From an uncultured Tropicimonas sp. (lineage in GTDB: Bacteria; Pseudomonadota; Alphaproteobacteria; Rhodobacterales; Rhodobacteraceae), in contig CANLZY010000016.1 of assembly GCA_947495685.1 (NCBI GenBank), positions 62,001 to 126,000 of the forward strand: DNA of 64,000 nucleotides, read 5' to 3'. Below are positions 28,427 through 36,533 of this stretch, piece by piece. Below the pieces are notes generated by a model, which made no database searches, was not told the origin of the DNA, and saw only the letters and a program-made list of their open reading frames with translations. A program made the translations under genes and the position numbers. The stretch's first letter is position 1. Each line of letters begins with the position of its first letter.

Positions 28427-28873
28427 ATGGCCAGCGATCTCGATCTCGTCAAGCTCTATTCCGGACGCATCCTTGCGCTCGCGGCGGACATTCCGCACCT
28501 CGGTCGGCTGGACGCGCCCTCTGCCACGTCACGCCGACGATCGCCTCTGTGCGGTTCCACTGTGACCGTGGATGTCGTGCTGCGCGACGGGAAGATTGCC
28601 GAGTTCGCGCAAGACGTGAAGGCCTGCGCGCTTGGACAGGCGGCGGCCTCGGTGCTGGGCGCGCATGTCATCGGCCTGTCCCGCAGCGATGTGGAGCGCG
28701 GCCGCGATCAACTGGCCGCAATGCTGCGCGAAAACGGCGACGTGCCGGCCCCCCCCTTCGACGGGCTGGAGGTGTTGCTGCCAGCTCGCGAGTTCACCAA
28801 CCGACACGCATCGATCCTGTTGGCCTTCGAAGCAACGGCGGACGCGATGGCACAGGCCGAGCAGGCCGCCTGA
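28427..28873 (+). CDS. IscU/NifU-like iron-sulfur scaffold protein
   Basis: A 148-residue protein with the N-terminal scaffold fold: HLGRLDAPSATSRR, then SPLCGSTVTVDVVLRDGKI with the first Cys, and DVKACALGQAAASVLG with the second. The third conserved Cys of IscU is absent; that region reads LLPAREFTNRHASILLAFEA. A GGAGG ribosome site precedes the ATG at 28427. Proteins of this type occur singly in alphaproteobacteria beside hisI. Whether it still carries a cluster is uncertain because one ligand is missing. Confidence 0.82.
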   Translation: MASDLDLVKLYSGRILALAADIPHLGRLDAPSATSRRRSPLCGSTVTVDVVLRDGKIAEFAQDVKACALGQAAASVLGAHVIGLSRSDVERGRDQLAAMLRENGDVPAPPFDGLEVLLPAREFTNRHASILLAFEATADAMAQAEQAA

Positions 28874-29333
28874 GCTCTGCGCTCCGGTTCAAGCTGCATT
28901 GCAGGTATGGCTTATGGCTTGTCCCATTGGGGTGGCGGGCGTAGACCAAGCCCATCGTGGACCCGTCCGCTCGCCTGATCGCCGTCCCATGTCGGATCGG
29001 TTGGGTTTTTGGCGTCCGTCGGGCTCGCGGTATTGTGCCCTTCTCAGGACCGACCATGCTCGTGATGCCCCCAACCCCGTCAATGTTCCACGGCGTGAAA
29101 GATCGCGCCGACGTTGCGGCAAGAGGTTGTATGAACTGCGCTTTCAACGAGGCAAGCACCGAGGCCGGACTCAGCGCGTATCCACCAGTGGCTTCCGAGG
29201 ATGCTCGTTTCATTGACCGGCGGTCGACCCGTCCGTCCGACCTGCCTTCAAGGCTTGCCGCGCCTCTCCGCGCCCCATCGAAGCCATTGACTTTGGTCAA
29301 TGCCGCTTCCCTTTGTTGTGATATCCGCGAGTC
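28874..29333. other. Gene-free region upstream of ubiTUV
   Basis: No supported gene lies in these 460 bases on either strand; the open frames present lack ribosome sites and recognisable motifs. The only clear element is the FNR-type palindrome at 29285-29302, next to a TGATAT -10-like box (29319-29324). Confidence 0.55.
29285..29302 (+). promoter_or_regulatory. FNR/Crp-family operator upstream of ubiTUV
   Basis: CATTGAC-TTTG-GTCAATG is a perfect 7-base inverted repeat whose core, TTGAC-N4-GTCAA (29287-29300), fits the FNR-family consensus TTGAY-N4-RTCAA. It is centred about 40 bases upstream of the expected transcription start, the class II activation position, directly before genes needed without oxygen. 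FnrL control is therefore likely (inference). Confidence 0.7.
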
Positions 29334-29852
29334 ATGAATACGACACCTGCCCCCGGCGACGCGATCAAACGTCACCTGCCCGACCTTGCCGACCTGCCAA
29401 TGCCGTTGCTGCCACTGCAGCCAGTTCTCTACCGGATCGTGCGCCGCGTGGCTGCCCTTCACCCGGAACTGTTCGAACGGCTGGGCAAGCACCAACGCAC
29501 CAGTTTCGTCATCGATCTGACGGACATGCCCTTTGCCCTGCACCTGCGGCCCTATCTGCCGTCGCTGATCCTGCGCGCGGTCAAGCGTGATCGCTTGCCG
29601 GCCCATCAGGCCAGCATTTCAGGCGATTTCAAAACCCTGATGCGGCTGCTGGATGCCGACGAGGACGGGGATGCCATCTTTTTCTCCCGCGATCTGCTGA
29701 TCGAAGGCGACACCGAGGCGATCGTGACCCTGCGCAACGCGTTGGACGATGTCGAAGGGTCGATTGCCGAGGATGTCGCGGAAATGTTCGGAGCCGCGGG
29801 GCGTCTTGCCCTGACGCGGCTGCGCGAAATGGCCCACGGGCCGAACCACTGA
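29334..29852 (+). CDS. ubiT: Oxygen-independent ubiquinone biosynthesis accessory protein UbiT
   Basis: UbiT is an SCP2-domain lipid-binding protein that probably presents ubiquinone precursors during anaerobic synthesis. The 172-residue protein has the SCP2 fold pattern (LTDMPFALHLRPYLPSL, SISGDFKTLMRLLDADEDGD, LIEGDTEAIVTLRNALDD). It is the first gene of ubiT-ubiU-ubiV, 12 bases before ubiU. No clear ribosome site precedes the ATG at 29334, and the predicted transcription start is only a few bases upstream, so the message could be leaderless. The FNR-type palindrome sits just upstream. Confidence 0.9.
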   Translation: MNTTPAPGDAIKRHLPDLADLPMPLLPLQPVLYRIVRRVAALHPELFERLGKHQRTSFVIDLTDMPFALHLRPYLPSLILRAVKRDRLPAHQASISGDFKTLMRLLDADEDGDAIFFSRDLLIEGDTEAIVTLRNALDDVEGSIAEDVAEMFGAAGRLALTRLREMAHGPNH

Positions 29853-29864
29853 CGGAAGACAGAC

Positions 29865-30863
29865 ATGACCACAGGTGAACTCGTCTGCCCTGCCGGGACC
29901 CCGGCGTCCCTGCGCACGGCTGTCGATGCCGGGGCCGACTCGGTCTATTGCGGCTATCAGAACGCGACCAACGCCCGCAACTTTCCCGGCCTCAACTTCA
30001 CGCCGGACGAACTTGGCCGGGCGGTGAAATACGCTCATGACAAGGGTGCCAAGGTGCTGCTGGCGCTCAACACCTATCCTCCGGCCGGTGGCTTCGAGTT
30101 GTGGAAGGACGCCGCCGACCTGGGCGCGAAGCTGGGCGTTGACGCCTATATCGTCGCCGACATGGGCGTCTGCGACTACATCGCCACCACCCACCCCGAC
30201 AAACGCCTGCACCTGTCGGTTCAGGCCGCCGCAGCCAGCCCGGATGCGATCCGCTACTATGTCGAGAAATTCGGCGTCAAACGGGTCGTGCTGCCCCGCA
30301 TCCTGACGATCCCCGAGATCCGCGAGATCAAGACCGAGATTCCCTGCGAAATCGAGACCTTCATCTTCGGCAACCACGGGTTGATGGTCGAAGGGCGCTG
30401 CTCGCTGACCAACTACGCCACAGGATTGTCGACCAACATGGATGGCGTCTGCTCCCCGGCGCATCTTGTGGAATACGACAGGGATGACGCGGGCAACATG
30501 TCCACGCGGCTCGGCGGGTTCACCATCGACCGGTTCGGCGCCGAGGAAAACGCAGGTTACCCGACGATCTGCAAGGGCCGCTACTGCAACGAGCAGCACC
30601 CCGAGGGCTACTATGCCTTCGAGGAGCCGATCAGCCTGAACCTGTCGCGCTTGCTGCCCGACCTGATGGACGCCGGCGTGAACGCCTTCAAGATCGAAGG
30701 GCGCCAACGCTCGCGCGCCTATGTCCGCAAGGTTGTCAGCTCGTTCCGCGAGGCCGTGGATGCGGTTCGGGCCGGACGCGAGCCCAACCTGGCGGACCTC
30801 GTGGCGCTGACCGAGGGTCAGAAGCAGACCGAAGGCGCCTTCCAGACCAAGAAATGGAGGTGA
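29865..30863 (+). CDS. ubiU: Oxygen-independent ubiquinone hydroxylation protein UbiU
   Basis: UbiU and UbiV form a complex that hydroxylates the quinone ring without O2; both are U32-peptidase-family proteins binding a 4Fe-4S cluster. This 332-residue protein begins MTTGELVCPAGTPASLR and has the family core GADSVYCGYQNATNARNF, RLHLSVQAAAAS, and the cysteine-rich cluster region (GRCSLTNYATG, DGVCSPAH, YPTICKGRYC). The C-terminus ends at VALTEGQKQTEGAFQTKKW. It starts 12 bases after ubiT and ends four bases before ubiV. Confidence 0.95.
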   Translation: MTTGELVCPAGTPASLRTAVDAGADSVYCGYQNATNARNFPGLNFTPDELGRAVKYAHDKGAKVLLALNTYPPAGGFELWKDAADLGAKLGVDAYIVADMGVCDYIATTHPDKRLHLSVQAAAASPDAIRYYVEKFGVKRVVLPRILTIPEIREIKTEIPCEIETFIFGNHGLMVEGRCSLTNYATGLSTNMDGVCSPAHLVEYDRDDAGNMSTRLGGFTIDRFGAEENAGYPTICKGRYCNEQHPEGYYAFEEPISLNLSRLLPDLMDAGVNAFKIEGRQRSRAYVRKVVSSFREAVDAVRAGREPNLADLVALTEGQKQTEGAFQTKKWR

Positions 30864-30867
30864 TCGG

Positions 30868-31791
30868 ATGACACCGCGACTGACCCTTGGACCAATCCAG
30901 TACTTCTGGCCCGCCGAGACGAAGATCGATTTCTATGCCCGCATCGCCGACGAGACGCCGATCGACACCGTGTACCTGGGCGAGGTTGTCTGCTCCAAGC
31001 GGCAGCCCTTCTTTGACAACCATATCGAGGTCATCGGGGAACGGCTCGAGAAGGCGGGGAAACGGGTCGTCCTTGCCGGACTGGCCGAGGTCATGTTGAA
31101 GCGCGAGCGGAAGGCCTGCGCGGACCTGGTGCAGGACGGCGAGTTCGAAATCGAGATCAACAATGCCGCGGGGCTGTTCCACCTGGAGCCGGGTCAGGCC
31201 CACCGGGTCGGCCCGTTCATGAACGTCTACAACGAGCAGACCATGGCCCACATGGTGTCAAACGGCGCAACCCATATCGTGGTGCCGCCCGAACTCCCCG
31301 CGCCTTCTGTCGAGGTCATGGCGCGCGAAGCTGCCCGGTTGGGTGTCGGCCTGGAGGTGCAGGTCTTTGGTCGGGCCTGTCTGGCGACATCGGCGCGATG
31401 CTATCATGCGCGCGCCTACGGCCGGACCAAGGACAATTGCCAGTTCGTCTGCGAGGAACATGCCGACGGCATGCCGCTCAACACCCGTGACGGACAGAGC
31501 TTCCTGCGGGTAAACGGCATTCAGACCCTGTCGGAATCCTACATGAACCTGTTTGCCGAAGTTCCGGCGATGGCCAAAATGGGCGTCACCGATCTCCGCC
31601 TGATGCCGCAGGACGTTGACATGGTGACGGTTGCGAAAACGTTCGACGACATCCGCGCCAACCGCATCGACATGGCAGAGGCCCAGGCCCGGTTCGACGC
31701 CCTGCCCGGCAGCGCGCCGTCTTCCAACGGGTTCTGGCACGGCGAGGCCGGCTACAAACGGATCGAGGCGGCAACTCGCGAACTGGCGTGA
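30868..31791 (+). CDS. ubiV: Oxygen-independent ubiquinone hydroxylation protein UbiV
   Basis: Partner of UbiU, 307 residues, with the N-terminal LTLGPIQYFWPAETKIDFY, TVYLGEVVCSKRQPF, and the cluster-ligand cysteines in VFGRACLATSARCYHARAYG and NCQFVCEEHADG. The U32 core segment (FMNVYNEQTMAHMVSNGATH) is intact. It follows ubiU with a GGAGG ribosome site inside the ubiU end. With UbiT and UbiU it lets the cell make ubiquinone during anaerobic respiration, which implies nitrate, DMSO or similar respiration in this organism (inference). Confidence 0.95.
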   Translation: MTPRLTLGPIQYFWPAETKIDFYARIADETPIDTVYLGEVVCSKRQPFFDNHIEVIGERLEKAGKRVVLAGLAEVMLKRERKACADLVQDGEFEIEINNAAGLFHLEPGQAHRVGPFMNVYNEQTMAHMVSNGATHIVVPPELPAPSVEVMAREAARLGVGLEVQVFGRACLATSARCYHARAYGRTKDNCQFVCEEHADGMPLNTRDGQSFLRVNGIQTLSESYMNLFAEVPAMAKMGVTDLRLMPQDVDMVTVAKTFDDIRANRIDMAEAQARFDALPGSAPSSNGFWHGEAGYKRIEAATRELA

Positions 31792-31813
31792 CCGGTCTGC
31801 GAGAGGACTGAAC

Positions 31814-32236
31814 TCAGCGCGATGGCGGGATGGCGTAGGTCAGGCTCGCCCGCGCAACCGGGTCGGTCGTGCCGTCGCTGAAAATCATCACGTCGCCGAC
31901 GGCCAGCGACCGCCCGAGCTTCAGCAGGCGGCACTCGCCCAGCAGATCGGTACTGGCGACCGGCTTGCGCATGAAATCGATCGAGCAGTTGGTCGTCACC
32001 GCCAGTGCCACAGGCCCGATCCGGCTGAGCACTGCAAGGTACATCGCACAATCCGCCAGCGCAAACATCGACGGCCCCGACACCGTGCCACCCGGCCGCA
32101 GATGGCGTTCCTCGACCTTCAGTCGCAGGCAGAGGCTGTCGGCGCGCGCGTGGACCACGGTGAAGTCCCCCGAGACTTGAGGGAAGATCTCTTCCATCAG
32201 GCTTTCCAGCGCCGGGCCGTCCAGTGCGAGTGTCAT
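31814..32236 (-). CDS. PaaI-type hotdog thioesterase
   Basis: A 140-residue single-hotdog protein related to PaaI/YdiI acyl-CoA thioesterases. The characteristic segment RHLRPGGTVSGPSMFALAD holds the position of the catalytic acid at its end, followed by NCSIDFMRKPV. The start at 32234-32236 is supported by a GGAGAA site; the longer frame to 32350 is not. It converges with ubiV and diverges from the enoyl-CoA hydratase-like gene over 59 bases, so the two acyl-CoA enzymes may share a control region. The substrate is unknown. Confidence 0.85.
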   Translation of the reverse strand: MTLALDGPALESLMEEIFPQVSGDFTVVHARADSLCLRLKVEERHLRPGGTVSGPSMFALADCAMYLAVLSRIGPVALAVTTNCSIDFMRKPVASTDLLGECRLLKLGRSLAVGDVMIFSDGTTDPVARASLTYAIPPSR

Positions 32237-32295
32237 CGTTGCTTTTCTCCTGCATCCGCCGTGGCTAAGGTCGGGCCAGACTAGGGGAGGATACC

Positions 32296-33087
32296 ATGAG
32301 CGACGAGATCCTGCTGCGCACCGACCGCGGCCACGTTGCAGAACTGACACTGAACCGTCCCGCAGCGCTGAACGCGCTGTCGGATGCCATGCTCGCGGCG
32401 CTGAAGCGGGAACTGGACACGATTGCCGCTGACCGCTCGGTGCGGGTTGTCGTGCTGCGCGGCGCCGGCAAGGTCTTTTGCGCCGGCCACGATCTCAAGG
32501 AAATGCAGGCCGGGCGGGCGAGCGACGACAAGGGGGCTGCCTATTTCAAGGACCTGTTCTCCCGCTGTGCCGCACTCATGCAGGCCATCACCCACCTGCC
32601 GCAACCGGTGATTGCCGAGGCCCACGGGATCGCCACGGCAGCAGGATGCCAATTGGTGGCGACCTGCGACATGGCAGTGGCCGCCGAGGGCACGCGATTT
32701 GGCGTCAACGGCGTGAACATCGGCCTGTTCTGCTCGACCCCGATGGTCGCGCTGACCCGCAACGTGCCGCGCAAACAGGCCTTCGAGATGCTGACGACCG
32801 GACGGTTCATTCCGGCGGAGCGCGCCGAGGCCATCGGCCTGGTCAACAAGGTGGTACCGGTGGAAGACCTGCGGGCACAGACAGACGATCTGGCAGATGC
32901 CGTGGCCGCAAAGCTGTCGAGTGCGGTGAAGATCGGCAAGGAGGCGTTCTATCTTCAGGCAGAGATGGGCCTGGAAGAGGCCTATGCCCATGCGGCCGAT
33001 GTCATGACCGAAAACATGTTGTGGCGGGACACCGACGAAGGGATCGCCGCCTTTCTGGAGAAACGCCCGCCCGCCTGGAACGAGTGA
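32296..33087 (+). CDS. Enoyl-CoA hydratase/isomerase family protein
   Basis: A 263-residue crotonase-fold protein. The oxyanion-hole segments are VFCAGHDLKEMQAG and HGIATAAGCQLVATCDMAVA, and the sequence NIGLFCSTPMVALTRNVPRK follows. The usual catalytic glutamates of hydratases are not obvious: the first is in the AAGCQL helix position and the second falls at GLFCST, so the protein resembles the ECHDC3-like subgroup, whose reaction is poorly defined. GGGAGG precedes the ATG. It is divergent from the thioesterase gene. Fatty or amino acid degradation is possible but not shown. Confidence 0.85.
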   Translation: MSDEILLRTDRGHVAELTLNRPAALNALSDAMLAALKRELDTIAADRSVRVVVLRGAGKVFCAGHDLKEMQAGRASDDKGAAYFKDLFSRCAALMQAITHLPQPVIAEAHGIATAAGCQLVATCDMAVAAEGTRFGVNGVNIGLFCSTPMVALTRNVPRKQAFEMLTTGRFIPAERAEAIGLVNKVVPVEDLRAQTDDLADAVAAKLSSAVKIGKEAFYLQAEMGLEEAYAHAADVMTENMLWRDTDEGIAAFLEKRPPAWNE

Positions 33088-33401
33088 TGGCGGTTGGCTC
33101 CCGCCCGTTTTCCCACGCCTGTCGGCGCAAGAAAACCGTTGGGCCGGGCACGCTTCGCGTGCGTGCGTCCGGCTGGGATATCCCAAGACCGGAGCCCCCT
33201 GGGCGGGGGCGTCAGAACAAAGCTGGCCACCTTTGCACGGACACCGGGGCGCGGGTTGCAGGACCGGCGCCTGAACAGGGCGGTTTGCCGCTTGGCCATG
33301 CGGAAAATCGGAACAGTCGATAGCGACATCGGGGGTCGCCTTTGGTCTAGAACACCCCGGACCGCCACGAGACTGTGAGGCAATCACTTTCGGAGGCTTT
33401 C
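33088..33401. other. Region between the hydratase-like gene and the dehydrogenase, with repeat copy C
   Basis: No gene seen. It carries the third structured repeat at 33096-33162, and beyond it a second possible stem GCCCCC/GGGGGC at about 33192-33208. The dehydrogenase promoter must be here, but I cannot place it. GGAGG at 33392-33396 is the ribosome site. Confidence 0.55.
33096..33162 (-). repeat. Structured dispersed repeat, copy C
   Basis: Read on the minus strand: the first hairpin GCACGC/GCGTGC with loop GAA (33162-33148), CCGGCCCAAC (33147-33138), 31 bases closed by GTTTTC/GAAAAC, then GGGCGGGAGCC (33106-33096). Boxes and spacing equal copies A and B, while the stem sequences differ but still pair. 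It starts nine bases after the hydratase-like stop codon. Confidence 0.75.
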
Positions 33402-35822
33402 ATGAAAACCACCACCCGGGTCTGTGTCATTGGCGGCGGAGTCGTCGGCTGTTCGGTGTTGTATCACCTGACCAAACTTGGCTGGAGCGACGTGATGCTG
33501 CTCGAACGGTCGGAATTGACGAGCGGGTCGACATGGCATGCGGCCGGCGGGTTCCACACGCTGAACGGCGACACCAACATGGCCGCTTTGCAGGGGTATA
33601 CCATCGGGCTCTACCGGGAACTCGAAGAGATCACCGGAATGTCCTGCGGATTGCACCATGTGGGCGGGATCACCCTGGCCGACACGCAGGAACGGTTCGA
33701 CATGCTGAAGGCGGAGCGCGCCAAGCATCGCTACATGGGGCTGGACACGCACATCCTGACCCCGGCGGAGATCAAGGACCGCGCTGAACTGGTGAACATC
33801 GACGGTATTGTCGGGGGGCTGTACGACCCGCTCGACGGTCACCTTGACCCGTCCGGCACGACGCACGCCTACGCCAAGGCCGCACGCATGGCGGGAGCCG
33901 AGATCGAGACCCATTGCATGGTGCGCGAGACCAACCCGCGCCCGGACGGAACCTGGGACGTGGTGACCGACAAGGGCACCATCCACGCTGAACATGTGGT
34001 CAACGCAGCCGGCCTGTGGGCGCGCGAGATCGGTGCCATGGCCGGCGTCTACCTGCCGCTGTTGCCGATGGCCCACCAGTACATCGTGACCGACGACATC
34101 CCCGAGATCGTGAACCGCGAGACCGAATTCCCCCATATCATGGATCCCGGCGGCGAGAGCTACATGCGCCAGGAGGGCCGCGGCCTGTGCATCGGGTTCT
34201 ACGAGAAACCCTGCGAGGCCTGGGCGGTGGACGGCACACCCTGGGGGTTCGGGCACGAATTGCTGAACGATCAGTTCGAAAAGATCGAGGACAGCATCGC
34301 CTTTGCCTATGCCCGCGTTCCGGTGCTGGAAACCGCCGGGGTGAAATCCGTGATCCATGGCCCGTTCACCTTTGCGCCCGACGGCAACCCGCTGGTCGGT
34401 CCGGTGCCGGGACTGCGCAACTACTGGTCTGCCTGCGCGGTGATGGCCGGGTTCAGCCAAGGCGGTGGCGTTGGCCTGACGCTGGCGCAATGGATGATTG
34501 ACGGCCAGCCGGACCAGAACACCTTTGCGCTGGATGTGGCGCGCTTCGGCAAGTGGACCACGCCGGGCTATACCGTGCCCAAGGTGATCGAGAACTACCA
34601 GAACCGCTTCTCGGTCTCTTTCCCGAACGAGGAACTGCCCGCTGCCCGTCCCTTCCGCACGACGCAGATGTACGACATCTTCAAGGGCATGAACGCGGTC
34701 TTCGGACAGCAATACGGGCTGGAGGTGGTGAACTACTTCGCCCTTCCCGGCGAAGATGCCCATGAAACCCCGACCTTCCGCCGCTCCAACGCCTGGGAGG
34801 CGACCCGACAGGAGGTCATGGCGGTGCGCGAAGGCGTCGGCATCAACGAGACGCAGAATTTCGGCAAGTTCCGCGTCACCGGCCCGAACGCCCGCGCCTG
34901 GCTCAATCGGATCATGGCCGGACGCATTCCAAAGCCGGGCCGCATTGCGCTCACGCCAATGCTGAACCCCACCGGCCGTCTCATCGGCGATTTCACCGTC
35001 TCTTGCCTCGCCGAAGGCGATTTCCAGCTCACGGCATCCTACGGCGCACAGGATTACCACCTGCGCTGGTTCGAACAGCATCTGGAAAGCGGCAGCGGCG
35101 TGCGGGTGCGCAACGTTTCGGACCGGCGCACCGGGTTCCAGATCGCCGGACCGAATGCACGAGAGCTGCTCTCGCGAGTCACCCGCAGCGACGTTTCGAG
35201 CGAAGCCTTCAAGTTCATGGACGTGCGCCGCATGACCATCGGAATGGCCGACGCCATCGTCCAGCGAGTCTCGTATACCGGCGATCTGGGCTACGAGATC
35301 TTTGTCGCGCCTGAGAGCCAGCGCCATCTTTGGCACGTGCTGAGCGATGCCGGCGCGGACCTTGGGCTGCGCCCCTTCGGGATGCGCGCGATGATGTCGT
35401 TGCGTCTGGACAAGGGGTTCGGCTCGTGGCTGCGGGAATTCTCGCCTGACTACACCCCGGCCGAGACCGGCATGGATCGCTTCATCGCCTGGAAGAAGCC
35501 AGACGATTTCATCGGGCGCGTGGCAGCAGAGGCCGAACGCAAGAGCGGACCGACGCGCAAGCTGTGCACCTTTGAGGTAGAGGCCGACGATGCCGATGTC
35601 GTGGCCTACGAGCCGATCTGGCTGGACGGAGAGGTCGTCGGGTTCTGCACCTCGGGCGGGTATTCACATTTCACCGACACTTCGGTTGCCATCGGGTTCG
35701 TTCCGACGGATCGGATCGCCGATGGGCTTCGGGTCGAGATCGAGATCCTGGGCGAGATGCGTCCGGCAACGCTCCTGTCTGGACCATTGTTCGACGCCGA
35801 TGGCGCCCGGATGCGAGGGTGA
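33402..35822 (+). CDS. Dimethylglycine/sarcosine dehydrogenase-type FAD-GcvT protein
   Basis: An 806-residue fusion. N-terminal FAD domain (VCVIGGGVVGCSVLYHL, then SGSTWHAAGGFHTLNGD), whose His in the STWHAAG motif corresponds to the residue flavinylated in mammalian dimethylglycine dehydrogenase. An FAD oxidoreductase middle follows to about residue 430, and then a GcvT-type folate-binding C-terminal half (TRRSNAWEATRQEV-like region at about 465, LGYEIFVAPE, KGFGSWLREFSPDY). Such enzymes demethylate N-methyl amino compounds and pass the carbon to tetrahydrofolate. The exact substrate (dimethylglycine, sarcosine or another) cannot be read from the sequence. GGAGG precedes the ATG at 33402. 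Confidence 0.88.
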   Translation: MKTTTRVCVIGGGVVGCSVLYHLTKLGWSDVMLLERSELTSGSTWHAAGGFHTLNGDTNMAALQGYTIGLYRELEEITGMSCGLHHVGGITLADTQERFDMLKAERAKHRYMGLDTHILTPAEIKDRAELVNIDGIVGGLYDPLDGHLDPSGTTHAYAKAARMAGAEIETHCMVRETNPRPDGTWDVVTDKGTIHAEHVVNAAGLWAREIGAMAGVYLPLLPMAHQYIVTDDIPEIVNRETEFPHIMDPGGESYMRQEGRGLCIGFYEKPCEAWAVDGTPWGFGHELLNDQFEKIEDSIAFAYARVPVLETAGVKSVIHGPFTFAPDGNPLVGPVPGLRNYWSACAVMAGFSQGGGVGLTLAQWMIDGQPDQNTFALDVARFGKWTTPGYTVPKVIENYQNRFSVSFPNEELPAARPFRTTQMYDIFKGMNAVFGQQYGLEVVNYFALPGEDAHETPTFRRSNAWEATRQEVMAVREGVGINETQNFGKFRVTGPNARAWLNRIMAGRIPKPGRIALTPMLNPTGRLIGDFTVSCLAEGDFQLTASYGAQDYHLRWFEQHLESGSGVRVRNVSDRRTGFQIAGPNARELLSRVTRSDVSSEAFKFMDVRRMTIGMADAIVQRVSYTGDLGYEIFVAPESQRHLWHVLSDAGADLGLRPFGMRAMMSLRLDKGFGSWLREFSPDYTPAETGMDRFIAWKKPDDFIGRVAAEAERKSGPTRKLCTFEVEADDADVVAYEPIWLDGEVVGFCTSGGYSHFTDTSVAIGFVPTDRIADGLRVEIEILGEMRPATLLSGPLFDADGARMRG

Positions 35823-35866
35823 ATCAAGGCACAGGTCAAACCTGAACAAAGACACACAATCAACTG

Positions 35867-35913
35867 AATTTTAAAATTAAAAGGGGGATGGACCCGAGCA
35901 GAGGCCCATCCCC
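35867..35913 (-). terminator. Terminator of the small Hint-like gene
   Basis: GGGGATGG (35884-35891) and CCATCCCC (35906-35913) form an 8-bp stem, with further CC/GG pairing inside. On the minus strand it is followed by TTTTAATTTTAAAATTC. It lies 26 bases after the stop of the 124-residue Hint-like gene. The plus side has no T-tract, so it serves the minus strand. Confidence 0.75.
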
Positions 35914-35939
35914 AAGGAACTGCCGGATAGGCTAGCGGG

Positions 35940-36314
35940 TCAGTGCACCCAGCGACTGCGCCCGCATTCCGGCAGTGGTGTTCCTTCGAGTTCGAGCTTG
36001 CCCGTCTGGCGCGAGACGCGGCCACGATATGGCGCAAGGGTTGGTGGTGATCCGCGTGGACTGTCTGACACCATGACCAGAACCTTTCGCCCCATCAGCG
36101 GCGTCTGCCTCGGGTTCTGACCGATGGACACCCACAGAACGGGCCCGCCATGTCCGCCGCGGTCGTTGCAGATCCGGTCGCCCGGCCGCAGTCTTTCGGC
36201 GGGGACATCGCCTGCGGATGTGCGCACTGCGTCGCCAACGCCAAAGGTCAGCACCGCGGGCGCAATCGCTCCTTGCACCGGCCGCTGCACGACCGATTTC
36301 CTGTCTGTTCTCAT
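35940..36314 (-). CDS. Small Hint-like protein lacking the Cys nucleophile
   Basis: A 124-residue protein from the ATG at 36312-36314 (GAGG five bases upstream). Its middle, FGVGDAVRTSAGDVPAERL then RPGDRI and VLWVSIGQ, follows the start of a Hint domain as found in the neighbouring giant protein (FTPGTRVATPKGERLVEEL, IGDKI, IRWYGQ). The position of the Hint cysteine is Thr here, and no C-terminal His motif is present, so self-cleavage is unlikely. The gene lies downstream of the RTX-Hint gene behind the latter's terminator and ends at a clear terminator of its own. Function unknown; starts at 36347 or 36371 are alternatives. Confidence 0.7.
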   Translation of the reverse strand: MRTDRKSVVQRPVQGAIAPAVLTFGVGDAVRTSAGDVPAERLRPGDRICNDRGGHGGPVLWVSIGQNPRQTPLMGRKVLVMVSDSPRGSPPTLAPYRGRVSRQTGKLELEGTPLPECGRSRWVH

Positions 36315-36466
36315 TCCTGCCTCACCAGCCGCTCTTGTCGGGGCCATGTGTCTGTTAACGACTTTATCCACGCCGTCGCCGGAACGTCAGCCGTCAGATA
36401 CGGCCAGCGAGATTATCCACAGGAGTGATTCATTTTTGGCACCCTTCGCGCCGCGTTGATCAAACA

Positions 36467-36496
36467 AGAGAGGGGAGCGAAACCGCTCCCCTCTCT
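36467..36496 (-). terminator. Terminator of the RTX-Hint gene
   Basis: AGAGAGGGGAGCG (36467-36479) and CGCTCCCCTCTCT (36484-36496) form a perfect 13-bp stem with a 4-base loop, 38 bases after the stop codon of the giant gene. The T-tract on the minus side is poor (GTTTGATC), but the stem is the strongest in this region. Confidence 0.75.
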
Positions 36497-36533
36497 GTCG
36501 TGCCCCCACGAAACCCCCACCGGGTTGCTTGTG

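Noticed and set aside
28889-29216. Possible transposase or peptide remnant in the gap before ubiT
   Set aside because: Several open frames exist on both strands, but none has a ribosome site or recognisable motif, and there are no terminal inverted repeats.
36364-36421. A replication origin based on DnaA-like boxes
   Set aside because: Only two boxes, no AT-rich unwinding region and no origin-linked genes (dnaA, dnaN, parAB, hemE) nearby; kept only as a low-interest finding.
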